Part shown: positions 27,023-35,942 of the stretch, piece after piece
Layout: each line of letters opens with the position of its first letter
Numbering within the stretch: the stretch's first letter is position 1
Assembly: GCA_949292215.1 (NCBI GenBank)
Contig: CASEYW010000028.1
Span: forward strand, 1 to 64,000
Reading direction: 5' to 3'
Source: an uncultured bacterium
GTDB taxonomy: Bacteria; Verrucomicrobiota; Lentisphaeria; Victivallales; UBA1829
Length of the DNA: 64,000 nucleotides
Made by a program: the position numbers and the translations under genes
The notes under the pieces: model-generated
What the model saw: the letters and a program-made list of their open reading frames with translations, nothing else
Told to the model about the DNA's origin: nothing
Database searches by the model: none

Positions 27023-27637
27023 ATGGCTGAAAAATTGATTTTTGTCCGTCACGGTTCTTTGCCGTCCGTGTATTCGAATTCGTTTGTCGGAGTGCATGAT
27101 CTTGATCTCAGTGATGAGGGGAGGGCGGATGCTGCCGCCGTCGGCCGCTGGCTTTCCGGTCAAGCGTACGGGAAGGTGTTTTCCGGGACTCTTCTGCGGG
27201 TCCGGCAGACTCGTGAGATTGCATCGGAATACGATCCGCGTCTCCGGGAATTCGTCGCAGACGACCGTTTGAACGAACTTGATTTCGGGGATTGGAGCCT
27301 GCTGAAATTCGATCATCTGAAACAACAGTACGGTACAGCTTTCGAGCATTGGAATATGGGAATGGCGGATTTCACATTTCCGAACGGGGAAAACATCGGA
27401 CACTTCATCCGGCGGACTCGCTGTGTGATGGAGGATCTGAAGCGTTGCGATGCAGAAACCGTGGTCGTATTTTCTCACGGTGGCGTGTTGATGTCGCTGA
27501 TTGCGGATGCGGTCGGACTGTCCCGGAAAGATGTCTTCCGGATCTGGCTGGAGCGTGGCGGTGTAGCGCTGCTCCGACGCGGGAAAGAGGGTGCTTATCG
27601 TCTGACATCCATGTTCCGTCCAGCGGATTTTGAATAG
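27023..27637 (+). CDS. Histidine phosphatase (phosphoglycerate-mutase-like) family protein
   Basis: 204 residues. The RHG motif is at the start (LIFVRHGSL, His10); a second arginine is in SGTLLRVRQT, a conserved glutamate in LNELDFGDWS, and the second catalytic histidine in VVVFSHGGVL near residue 156. This is the layout of the CobC/GpmB branch, which removes phosphate from small molecules or acts as a housekeeping phosphatase. No cobalamin genes are nearby, so alpha-ribazole phosphatase is only one possibility. A TGGAG site precedes ATG 27023. Confidence 0.85.
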   Translation: MAEKLIFVRHGSLPSVYSNSFVGVHDLDLSDEGRADAAAVGRWLSGQAYGKVFSGTLLRVRQTREIASEYDPRLREFVADDRLNELDFGDWSLLKFDHLKQQYGTAFEHWNMGMADFTFPNGENIGHFIRRTRCVMEDLKRCDAETVVVFSHGGVLMSLIADAVGLSRKDVFRIWLERGGVALLRRGKEGAYRLTSMFRPADFE

Positions 27638-27755
27638 AATGAACCGGAAAGTTCCGGCACCTGAAGGTTTCTGTGGACTTCCGTTCCCGGGAATTGCATG
27701 GTCTGTTCCCATTACTCGTTTCTGAAATATTTTTCTGAACTTTTCCGGATGCGGC

Positions 27756-27784
27756 TTGCAGAATCCGGCTTGATGGGTTAGATT
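27756..27784 (+). promoter_or_regulatory. Promoter of the SurA/PpiD-like and speDE genes
   Basis: TTGCAG (27756-27761), 17 bases, then TAGATT (27779-27784). It lies in the 207-base gap before the gene at 27845. Confidence 0.5.
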
Positions 27785-27844
27785 ATCGGATATCTTTCGA
27801 TTTTAAGAAAAACATTAAGATATCAACATCGAAAAGGAAGACTC

Positions 27845-29476
27845 ATGGTCATTACAAAAATGAACAATGTGCTTGTGAAGCACAGCCGTATCCTGTTTGG
27901 TCTGTTTACCGCAGTCATCATTATTTCGTTTGTCTGGTTTTTTACGCCCGGTGCGAGCGGGAACATTCTGTTCGGCAGCAATCCGATGTCGCCGAATGCG
28001 GTTGTGGGGAAAGCCTTCGATCAGAATATCACGCGTGCGGAACTCATGGATGCCATGAAAGACATTACTCTGGTGATGGCGGTTCAGTACAATACAAAAC
28101 CGGATATGGGAATGTTCGGGGATGCGGCGCAGCAGTCCGCGTTTGAGGTTGCTGCGAGTCTGTCGATTGCAAGACAGCTCGGTGTGCAGGTCTCCCGCGA
28201 ACAGATCGGCGAGTTCCTTCGCGCGCTTCCCGCGTTTCAGAAAGATGGCAAATTCAATGCGTCCGTGTATGAGAAATATGAAAAGGATATGCTTCATCCC
28301 TTCGGGTACAATGCGCTTGACCTCGATAATGCCGTGAAGAGTGTTTTGACCTTGAATGCGCTCAGCAGACTTGCTGTTTCCGATGTCACTGTAACGGCGA
28401 ATGAAGTTGAGAATTTTGAGCGCACCATGCTGGAGTCCTATGAGGTAAAGACGATTCTGTTTCCCTTCGAGACTGCCCGCAAAACGGTCAAACCGACAGA
28501 AGCCGAACTTCAGAATTTCCACAAAGCCAACCCGAGTTCCTTCATGACCCTTCCGAATTATAAGGCAAAGCTGGTCCGTTTCAATTTCAAAGCCTATTTG
28601 CCGAAGGTCGTGCTTGCCAGGGATGCCGTTCAGAAATATTATGACGCGAATAAAGCGGAATTCACTAAAAACGGCAAGACGGAACCCCTTGCTTCCGTAA
28701 CAGCGAAAATTACAGATAAACTGAAAAATGCCGAGGCTGCGAAACTTGCCATGCGAGATGCCCGGGCGTTCCGGGAATCGCTGTATGATGTTACTGCTGA
28801 TCTGGAACCGCAGGGATATGTCAATGCGTTTGAAGAGCAGGCCAGAAAAAAGGGATATCCTGTTCTGGAAACCCAGTGGTTCAACCGCGAGTCCAAAACG
28901 GTTGATCCGCTGCTGATGGATGCTGTTTTTGCGCTGAAGGAGCGTTCTCCCATCACCCGGACCGTGACCGGCGCAACGGCTGGTTATGTGGCTGTCCTGA
29001 CCGGAATTCAGCCCTCGCGCAATTCCGAGTATAAGGAGGTTGCAGCCAAGGTTCGCGAAACCTACATCAACAACCGCGGAGTCGTGATTGCAAAAGAAAG
29101 CGCACGGAACTTCATGCTGAAGATGAATGCGTCGAAGAATCCCGCCGCCGAGCTTTCCGCTCTTGCGAAAGATGGTGTGGTCAAGAATATTCCGGCATTC
29201 TCCCTGACGGAACCCCCGAAGGCCGATGCCGAAAAGATTGTTCCTCTCGCCGCGGAGACGATGACGGGAAAACTTTCCCGTTCCGTGGATCTTCCGGACG
29301 GGGTTTACATGGTGTTTGTTGCAAAACGTGTTCAACCGTCTGCTGCCGTTCTGGCAAAGGAGAAGACGCGTTTCGAGGAACAGTACAAACAGCGTAAGAC
29401 CTTTGCTGTCGCGGATTCGTTCCGGACATGGATTTCAAAGAATGTGCAGAACTATATTGATCGTCAGAACCAGTAA
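27845..29476 (+). CDS. SurA/PpiD-like periplasmic chaperone without an evident parvulin domain
   Basis: 543 residues. A single N-terminal membrane anchor (LFGLFTAVIIISFVWFF, ~18-35) is followed by a SurA-N-like region: VVGKAFDQNITRAELMDAMK and ISREQIGEFLR-type helices up to ~190. The rest (YYDANKAEF..., then long helices, ending in VYMVFVAKRVQPS) matches the C-terminal part of PpiD-like proteins. PpiD normally has a PpiC/parvulin domain after the first half; I cannot find its conserved segments here. It would be a periplasmic folding factor at the inner membrane. It ends 47 bases before speD. Confidence 0.72.
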   Translation: MVITKMNNVLVKHSRILFGLFTAVIIISFVWFFTPGASGNILFGSNPMSPNAVVGKAFDQNITRAELMDAMKDITLVMAVQYNTKPDMGMFGDAAQQSAFEVAASLSIARQLGVQVSREQIGEFLRALPAFQKDGKFNASVYEKYEKDMLHPFGYNALDLDNAVKSVLTLNALSRLAVSDVTVTANEVENFERTMLESYEVKTILFPFETARKTVKPTEAELQNFHKANPSSFMTLPNYKAKLVRFNFKAYLPKVVLARDAVQKYYDANKAEFTKNGKTEPLASVTAKITDKLKNAEAAKLAMRDARAFRESLYDVTADLEPQGYVNAFEEQARKKGYPVLETQWFNRESKTVDPLLMDAVFALKERSPITRTVTGATAGYVAVLTGIQPSRNSEYKEVAAKVRETYINNRGVVIAKESARNFMLKMNASKNPAAELSALAKDGVVKNIPAFSLTEPPKADAEKIVPLAAETMTGKLSRSVDLPDGVYMVFVAKRVQPSAAVLAKEKTRFEEQYKQRKTFAVADSFRTWISKNVQNYIDRQNQ

Positions 29477-29523
29477 TTGCCCGGTATGCCGGACGGCGTC
29501 TGCCGGGGGGAGTGTGTGCGCTT

Positions 29524-30300
29524 ATGGATGACGCGTTTGCACTGGGACGGCATATTACTGTGGAGCTTTCCGGCTGCGATCCGGCTCTTATTGCCGATTC
29601 CAAGACGGTGGAGCAGGCACTTCTGGATGCGGCAAAAGCATCCGGCGCGCATATCATCGAATCTTCGTTTCACTATTTTGCCCCGCAGGGGGTCAGTGGA
29701 TTTGTGATTATTTCGGAATCGCATTTTTCCATTCATACCTGGCCGGAATACGATTATGCAGCTGTGGATGTTTTCACTTGCGGGGAGTCCATTTCTCCGT
29801 TTGTCGGGATTGAGAAGCTGAAGAAGTCCCTTCGAGCGCAGGATGCCCTGATTTCCTCCGACATGTGGCGTGGTACATCGTTCAACTACACGGCAAAGAT
29901 TGCGGAGCGGGACAATGCGTCAGGAGGAAAAACTTCCAACGATCTGGAAAAGCTGTTCATTTCCGCTCAGCCATATGGGATCTCCTGTTCCATTGACCTT
30001 TCCTCCTGTTCCGGCGAAGAGTATGGACTTTCCGCCCAATGCCTGAAGGAGCTTGCTTCCGTGATGCACTGCAACGCGGATTCTCCGGTCGTGGATGAGT
30101 TCGATGAAGGAAAAATCACAGTCCTTTCCGTGGTGAATGCGGATTCTTCGATCGTGATCCGCCGCGACCGTTCATCTAAATCGGTTCACATCGATCTTTT
30201 TTCCAGAAACTATATTGATCCGAGAGTCTGCGCCACGAGCGCTTTGCGCATTTTCGGAGCGAAATCGTATAAGATCCATCCGGCGCTCCGGATGGCGTAA
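29524..30300 (+). CDS. speD: S-adenosylmethionine decarboxylase with a duplicated SpeD-like C-terminal half
   Basis: 258 residues from ATG 29524; GGGGAG lies 11 bases upstream, whereas the in-frame GTG at 29512 abuts it. The N-terminal half is a class 1B SpeD (usually ~125 residues): GRHITVELSGCDP, and ISESHFSIHTWPEYDYAAVD with self-cleavage between Glu65 and Ser66, which makes the pyruvoyl group. The C-terminal half (~143-258) seems a degenerate copy: CSIDLSSCSG aligns with ITVELSGCDP, and NADSSIVIRR...SVHIDLFSRNYIDP with the active-site strand region, without the cleavage site. The product supplies decarboxylated AdoMet to the next gene, speE, 15 bases downstream. Confidence 0.88.
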   Translation: MDDAFALGRHITVELSGCDPALIADSKTVEQALLDAAKASGAHIIESSFHYFAPQGVSGFVIISESHFSIHTWPEYDYAAVDVFTCGESISPFVGIEKLKKSLRAQDALISSDMWRGTSFNYTAKIAERDNASGGKTSNDLEKLFISAQPYGISCSIDLSSCSGEEYGLSAQCLKELASVMHCNADSPVVDEFDEGKITVLSVVNADSSIVIRRDRSSKSVHIDLFSRNYIDPRVCATSALRIFGAKSYKIHPALRMA

Positions 30301-30315
30301 GCGGGAGGCGTTCCA

Positions 30316-31182
30316 ATGAGTACCGTGTTCAAGGAAGGATATTTTACAGAGACTTGTCCGTTGTGGCCCGGCAGGGCGCTTTCCGTGCGGATCTTGCAGA
30401 CGGTTGCGACCGTTGAAACAGATTATCAGCTCCTTGAGATTTTCAAAGGGGAAGGCTTCGGTCTCATGCTGGCGCTTGATGGAGAGATCCAGCTGGCGGA
30501 ATCCGATGAATTCATTTACCATGAAATGTTTGCGCATGTTCCCTGTTTCGCCCATCCGGAACCGGAGAATGTTCTGGTGATCGGCGGAGGCGACGGTGCT
30601 CTTGCACGCGAGCTGCTGAAGCATCCCTGCATTGAGCATATTGATCTCTGCGAGATTGATGAAGAAGTCGTGAATCAGTGTTCCCGTTATTTCCCGTGGA
30701 CCGCGAAAGCATTGAATGATCCGCGGGTGAATGTTTATTTTCAAGATGGAGCGAAGTTTATCCGCTCATGTCCAGGCATGTATGACATCGTGTTCGTTGA
30801 CGGCCCTGATCCGGTCGGTCCCGGCGAGGCCCTTTTCTCTGATCGTTTCCTTGCCGACTGCAAACGGGCATTGAAGCCGGATGGCATTCTGGTTGCCCAG
30901 TCGGAATCTTATCTTCTGCATCCGACGGTAACGGAGGCTCAGTGCCGTCGGTTCCGGAATCTGTTTGCGTACAGCGGCTACTATACGTTTTCGATTCCGA
31001 GCTATCCGGGAGGTTCCCTCGGTTTCTGCATCGGATGCGACGACCACAGGGTTGATGTTCCTTACCGCCGTCCGATCGGTACCTTTACGAAACGGCTGAA
31101 AATGTATTCCATGGCGGTTCACAAAGCCTCGTTTGTTCTGCCTCCGTTCTGGCGGAACAAATTCGAGGCCGACGAAGAGTGA
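30316..31182 (+). CDS. speE: Spermidine synthase (polyamine aminopropyltransferase)
   Basis: 288 residues, normal length. It transfers the aminopropyl group from decarboxylated AdoMet to putrescine or a related amine. Motifs: LMLALDGEIQLAESDEFIYHEM (substrate loop), VLVIGGGDGALARELLKH (AdoMet-type glycine loop near residue 85) and the catalytic-site segment VFVDGPDPVGPGEALFS. ATG 30316 has a GGGAGG site. Directly after speD in the same transcript. Confidence 0.93.
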   Translation: MSTVFKEGYFTETCPLWPGRALSVRILQTVATVETDYQLLEIFKGEGFGLMLALDGEIQLAESDEFIYHEMFAHVPCFAHPEPENVLVIGGGDGALARELLKHPCIEHIDLCEIDEEVVNQCSRYFPWTAKALNDPRVNVYFQDGAKFIRSCPGMYDIVFVDGPDPVGPGEALFSDRFLADCKRALKPDGILVAQSESYLLHPTVTEAQCRRFRNLFAYSGYYTFSIPSYPGGSLGFCIGCDDHRVDVPYRRPIGTFTKRLKMYSMAVHKASFVLPPFWRNKFEADEE

Positions 31183-31246
31183 CCCGTTCGGGAGCCATCT
31201 TCTGAGACGACCCTGCGGCACACCCCGAAACCGGAAGAGGATTCTT

Positions 31247-32209
31247 ATGATAACAGTTAACGAGATTTACAAACAGTATGCCGGAAAGCATGCTCTGAAC
31301 GGACTTTCCTTTACTGCGGCAAACGGGTCCGTTCTCGGCTTCATCGGACCGAACGGCGCAGGAAAGTCCACAGCGATGCGGATCATCTGCGGTGTAATGC
31401 CTCCGACTTCCGGAACCGTCTGCATTTCCGGGATCGACATCTGGGAAAATCCGCGAGCTGCAAGGGAAAAAATCGGATATCTGCCTGAAAACGCTCCGCT
31501 CTATACCGGAATGAACGTGACGGCGTTCCTCCGTTACTGCGGCGGAATGCGCGGACTCTCCGGAAAAGCGCTTGATTCTGCCGTGGCGGAATCGGTGGAG
31601 AAGTGCCGTCTGCACGATGTGCTGCACGAGGAACTGGAGGCGTTGTCGAAAGGGTTCCGCCGCCGTGTCTGTCTGGCTCAGGCGATCATGCACAGACCTG
31701 AGAATCTGGTTCTCGACGAGCCGACCGATGGACTCGATCCCGATCAGAAACGGGAGATCCGAACTTTGATCAATGAGATTCGAGAGCATTCCGCCGTTAT
31801 CGTTTCGACCCATATTCTGGAGGAGATTGATGCCGTTTGTGATTCGGTCCTGGCGATTCGCGGAGGATACCGGGTCTTTTACGGCTCTACCGCGGCGTTC
31901 CGGGCGCTGGATCCCGATGACGGCGTGATTGTCATGCGTTTTGACTCCTATTCGGAAGAACCGTTCCGCTCACTGGAGAAGATTGAACTGCTTTCCGTGA
32001 AGCGGCGGGACGGAGAAGAAATGGAGATTCGCGTGAAGAGTCTGTTCGGAAATCCCTCCGATGCGGTTGCTGCCATGGTGAATGCCGCATCTGCAAATGG
32101 CTTGAAGCTGATCGGATTCGAACAGCGCTCAGGACGGCTGGATGAAGTGTTTGCCGGGCTGGCATCTCCCGCGCAGAAGAAGGAGGTGGCGTCATGTATC
32201 GGAGAATAA
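31247..32209 (+). CDS. Gld-type ABC transporter ATPase
   Basis: 320 residues from ATG 31247 (MITVNEIYKQYAGKHALNG); the frame is open upstream but overlaps speE. Walker A GPNGAGKST (~34-42), the signature region LSKGFRRRVCLAQAI and Walker B LVLDEPTDGLDP (~154). The signature is LSKGF rather than LSGGQ, as in the GldA/NatA branch. It overlaps the permease gene by 16 bases, which implies translational coupling. It is the energising subunit of the GldFG-like complex encoded next. Confidence 0.9.
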   Translation: MITVNEIYKQYAGKHALNGLSFTAANGSVLGFIGPNGAGKSTAMRIICGVMPPTSGTVCISGIDIWENPRAAREKIGYLPENAPLYTGMNVTAFLRYCGGMRGLSGKALDSAVAESVEKCRLHDVLHEELEALSKGFRRRVCLAQAIMHRPENLVLDEPTDGLDPDQKREIRTLINEIREHSAVIVSTHILEEIDAVCDSVLAIRGGYRVFYGSTAAFRALDPDDGVIVMRFDSYSEEPFRSLEKIELLSVKRRDGEEMEIRVKSLFGNPSDAVAAMVNAASANGLKLIGFEQRSGRLDEVFAGLASPAQKKEVASCIGE

Positions 32210-34842
32210 AAGCTGTTGCGCTGAGAGAACTGTTTTCCTCGGCGGCGTCGCCGACTGCATGGATTTTTCTGATTCTTTTTCTGGTCCTGGCGGGCTTCTG
32301 TTCGTTCGTGGCGGGGAATCTTTTCGGCGCGGGGCAGGCGGATATCACGCCGTTTTTCGACTGGCTGCCTTATTTGTTCCTGCTGATTGTTCCGGCACTT
32401 GCGATGCCGATGTGGTCGGAGGAACGGCGGGTCGGTGTGTTTGAGTTGAGTCTTTCGTTTCCGGCAAATCTGTCGGAACTTGTGCTTGGAAAATTCCTCG
32501 CCGGACTTGTTCTGCTTGCCGCTGCACTCCTGCTGACCTTCTCAATTCCGCTTACAGCTCTGATTCTCGGTTCTCCTGATATCGGAGCAATTCTCTGCGG
32601 ATATTTCGGCGGACTTCTTCTCGGTTCGGTTTATCTTGCGATGGCATCGTTCTGTTCGGCGATTTCCAGAAGCCAGACAGCCAGTTTTCTGCTGTCGATT
32701 CTTCTGTGCGGGATTTTTGTCTTCATGGGTGCTCCGCAGCTTCAGAATGCCGCCTCCGCCTGGCTGCCGGACTGGTTGCTCTCCATTCTTGCCGCCGGGA
32801 CGTTCCTGCAGAATTATCAGGGGTTTCAGAAGGGGCTTCTGGATTCCAGTGAGATCGTATACTGCCTTTCTCTGACCGGATTTTTTCTGGCTTTAACCTG
32901 TTTTACGCTTCGGCTTGCGGCATCGGGGAGCGGAAACCCGATGGCCCCCGGAGCGTTCAGCGACCGGTCGATGCGCCGTTTTTATCTGGAATTCGCCGGA
33001 AAGGTCGTGTATGCGTTTGTTCTGCTTGCCGCACTGAATCTTGTTGCGGGGACATGGCCCGTCAAGCTGGATGTCAGCAGTGACCGTGCGTATTCCATTT
33101 CTCCGGCGTCCGCTAGGATTGCCGCGAATCCCGGCGTTCCGGTGACTTTACGCTTTTATGCGTCGATATCGAATCCCGCCATGCCCCAGCCATTGAAAAA
33201 ATATGCGGAGCGTGTCAAATGGCTGCTGGAGGAGTTTGCCTCTGCCTCCGGAGGAAAAGTTACGTTGCATTTCATTGATCCGGAACAGGATTCTCCGGAT
33301 GAGGAAGCTGCGATGATGGATGGCATCACACCTTTGCAGATCAGTACCGGAGACCGTTTTTTCCTCGGACTTTCCGCAACGCATGCCGATGCGGTTGCGT
33401 CGATTCCGTTTCTGTCGCCTCAGCAGGAGGCTCAGCTGGAGTATGAAGTCGCGCGGATTACGCTGAATGTGGCATCGGAAACCAAACCGGTCATCGGGAT
33501 TATTTCTCCATTTGCGGTTATGGGAGTTTCTCCGGACTTCTCCCGGCTTCGCCAGACAAATTTGAAAACCATCAGGATGGAACGTCCGTGGTATTCCATG
33601 TCGGAACTGGCGAAAGAGTATGAGATGCGGATGCTGGCATCGGATGTGCCGGTGATTCCTTCCGAAGTCAAAGCACTTCTCATTATCAATCCCGTGGAAT
33701 TGAATCCAAAGGCACTCTATGCGATTGATCAGTATCTCCTGAACGGCGGACGTGCCGCGGTATTCCTGGATCCGCGTTCCTTCTATGCCGTGCTGAAATC
33801 GAAAACGGATTATTCCCTGTTGAACAAGCTGGAGTCTGATCTGAAGCCTCTGGCTGCCGCCTGGGGTGTGAGCTACAACCCCACCATGATGGTTGCGGAC
33901 ATGGTGACAGCGTACCGGAAAACGCTCCCCGATCGGATGATTACAAATCCGATGGCTCTGAATCTGACTCCTGAACAGATTTCCCGTTCAAATCCGCTGT
34001 TTGCGAATTTGAATGCCATTTCCATGTATTTTACTGGATTCTTCAGTTTGATTCCCGTGGACGGCATTCAATATGAAACGCTGCTGACAACCTCGAAGAA
34101 TTCACAGATTATCAGTTCTTTTCTCGGGAATCGTCCGGAGCTGGTCATTAAGAATTTCAAACGTTCGGATACGGAATATCCGCTGGCTCTCCGCATCTCC
34201 GGAAAACTGCCGACCGCCTATCCGGATGGTCCTCCCGACCGGACCGCAATTCCCGCCGGAATCTCTCACCGGAACAAGGGGATCGCCGATGCGGAAATCT
34301 TCCTGTTCAGCGATTCCGATATGCTGTTTAATGATGTTTGTGTTACGCCGTATACCGATGCGCTTGGTCAGCGTGCCTACCGGCGTGCGAACGACAATGT
34401 TTCGATGCTGCAGAATGTTATGGAGCGTCTGACCGGGTCCCGCGATCTGGCATCCATCCGCAGCCGCGTGCCGATGAGTCGTCCTCTGACGAAAGTCAAC
34501 GAGATGAAAGCCCGCGCTGAACTGAAATACAAAAACCGCATTCTGGAACTGGAACGCGAGTTTTCGGAGGCGAAAGCAAATCTGGATTATCTGAAACGCC
34601 GGGAGGCGGCGGAAGGCAGAAGTGCAAGTTCGCCGCAGCAGCAGGCTGAGATGCGCTCCTTCCAGTTGAAGGTCTCCGCCGCAAGACGGGAATTGAAAGA
34701 GATGAGAGCAAACCTGAAACTGGATCTGGATCGTCTGGATACCTGGATCAAGGTCATCAATATTGTGTTCGTTCCGGCGCTTGTCGCATTGTGCGGTGTC
34801 GTCTGGTCGATTGTCAGGCTTTCAAGGGGGCGCAGAAAATGA
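32194..34842 (+). CDS. GldF-GldG fused ABC permease/auxiliary protein
   Basis: 882 residues. Residues ~1-255 carry about six hydrophobic helices of the ABC-2 permease type (GldF-like). A further helix at ~270-290 leads into a ~460-residue extracytoplasmic GldG-like region (VTLRFYASISNPAMPQPLKK; HFIDPEQDSPDEEAAM; VIGIISPFAVMG). Residues ~770-855 are a charged coiled coil, then a final membrane helix (VINIVFVPALVALCGVVWSI). In Bacteroidota the two halves are separate genes used in gliding/secretion; in other phyla the role is unclear. The stop overlaps the next start (ATGA). Confidence 0.85.
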   Translation: MYRRIKAVALRELFSSAASPTAWIFLILFLVLAGFCSFVAGNLFGAGQADITPFFDWLPYLFLLIVPALAMPMWSEERRVGVFELSLSFPANLSELVLGKFLAGLVLLAAALLLTFSIPLTALILGSPDIGAILCGYFGGLLLGSVYLAMASFCSAISRSQTASFLLSILLCGIFVFMGAPQLQNAASAWLPDWLLSILAAGTFLQNYQGFQKGLLDSSEIVYCLSLTGFFLALTCFTLRLAASGSGNPMAPGAFSDRSMRRFYLEFAGKVVYAFVLLAALNLVAGTWPVKLDVSSDRAYSISPASARIAANPGVPVTLRFYASISNPAMPQPLKKYAERVKWLLEEFASASGGKVTLHFIDPEQDSPDEEAAMMDGITPLQISTGDRFFLGLSATHADAVASIPFLSPQQEAQLEYEVARITLNVASETKPVIGIISPFAVMGVSPDFSRLRQTNLKTIRMERPWYSMSELAKEYEMRMLASDVPVIPSEVKALLIINPVELNPKALYAIDQYLLNGGRAAVFLDPRSFYAVLKSKTDYSLLNKLESDLKPLAAAWGVSYNPTMMVADMVTAYRKTLPDRMITNPMALNLTPEQISRSNPLFANLNAISMYFTGFFSLIPVDGIQYETLLTTSKNSQIISSFLGNRPELVIKNFKRSDTEYPLALRISGKLPTAYPDGPPDRTAIPAGISHRNKGIADAEIFLFSDSDMLFNDVCVTPYTDALGQRAYRRANDNVSMLQNVMERLTGSRDLASIRSRVPMSRPLTKVNEMKARAELKYKNRILELEREFSEAKANLDYLKRREAAEGRSASSPQQQAEMRSFQLKVSAARRELKEMRANLKLDLDRLDTWIKVINIVFVPALVALCGVVWSIVRLSRGRRK

Positions 34843-35933
34843 AGTGTTCGAAACGGTTTTTTTGGTATACGCTGATTCTGGTGATCGCCTGCATGGCGGC
34901 GGGGATTGCTCTGCTGAAACGGTTCCAGAAGCTCCGAATGTCCCGCGTGTCGGTTCGGACCGCGGATGTGGTGCCGAAGTTCAATCCGCAGGAAGCGGAG
35001 GAGATCCAAATCTCCTGGCGGGTTCTCACAACGACGCTGCGGAAGAAAAATGGGACATGGGTGGTTGCAGAACGTGCCGATCTTCCCGCGGATGCGTCAA
35101 AAGTTGCTTCGTTCCTGGATTCAGTCAGGACAATGCGGCCACTGAAGATCATCACGCCTGCGGACCGCGCTACAATGAGCCGCTTGCGAGTCTCTGCTGT
35201 GGAGACCGATCCAAAGATCGTTCCCGGAATCCGTTTTGTCATCCGGAATGGAAAATCGGAATCTTTGATGGATCTGGTGATGGGGCGAGGCCATTTTGTG
35301 AATCTGCCGGATGATACAACACCCCGGGATCAGAGGGTTCCGGATGGACGCTATCTCTCCATTGCGAAAAAAGACGGCTCTTCCGTCGTTTTCCTGACTC
35401 CGAGCGTGTTCGAGGATTTTCATCCTGTGACCGGGACATGGCTTCAATCGCCGGTGTTCCGGAACATTGCTTATACCATTCGGATGGAGTTCCGGCAGAT
35501 GCCGCAGAAGAATCCGGTCTGGATGATTTTCCGCAGCGCGAAATCGCCGAATTTCACCGCGTTCGGCCCCGGAAACCATCAGGTCTCACGACAGGCGGTT
35601 CTGACAATCTGCCGTGTCCTTTCGCGTCATTACATAGCGGATGCGCGTCCCCGTTCGTTTTACAGGGATCTGGAACCGTCGTTTGCATCATTTACGGCGG
35701 AAGATTCCTCCGGCGTGATCCGGACTCTGCGTTTTCATCGTGTGAAGAGCGATCCGCGGAAACTCCTCGTTACGGTGGAGGCTTCTCTGGCCAAAGGCAG
35801 GAACGTTGGAAAGGATGCTCAGAAGGCGGCGGAGGAGTTCACCGCTGGACGCGAAAATATCTGTTATGAAATATCGGCTCAGGTTTTTGATCTGCTGAAA
35901 AAACCGCCGTTTGAACAACCTAAAAAACGATAA
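34839..35933 (+). CDS. DUF4340-type membrane-anchored protein of the Gld-like ABC locus
   Basis: 364 residues from ATG 34839, which overlaps the fused permease stop by four bases. The N-terminal membrane helix (FFWYTLILVIACMAAGIALL) is followed by an extracytoplasmic beta-rich region. Segments such as EEIQISWRVLTTTLRKKNGT, WVVAERADLPADASKVASFL and LDSVRTMRPLKIITP fit the DUF4340 family, which regularly follows GldF/GldG-like genes. Function unknown. trmB follows nine bases later. Confidence 0.82.
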   Translation: MKCSKRFFWYTLILVIACMAAGIALLKRFQKLRMSRVSVRTADVVPKFNPQEAEEIQISWRVLTTTLRKKNGTWVVAERADLPADASKVASFLDSVRTMRPLKIITPADRATMSRLRVSAVETDPKIVPGIRFVIRNGKSESLMDLVMGRGHFVNLPDDTTPRDQRVPDGRYLSIAKKDGSSVVFLTPSVFEDFHPVTGTWLQSPVFRNIAYTIRMEFRQMPQKNPVWMIFRSAKSPNFTAFGPGNHQVSRQAVLTICRVLSRHYIADARPRSFYRDLEPSFASFTAEDSSGVIRTLRFHRVKSDPRKLLVTVEASLAKGRNVGKDAQKAAEEFTAGRENICYEISAQVFDLLKKPPFEQPKKR

Positions 35934-35942
35934 GGATTCAGA

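Noticed and set aside
27815..29335. 506-codon minus-strand frame antisense to the SurA/PpiD-like gene
   Set aside because: Shadow frame with Phe/Arg/Gly-rich composition and no domain.
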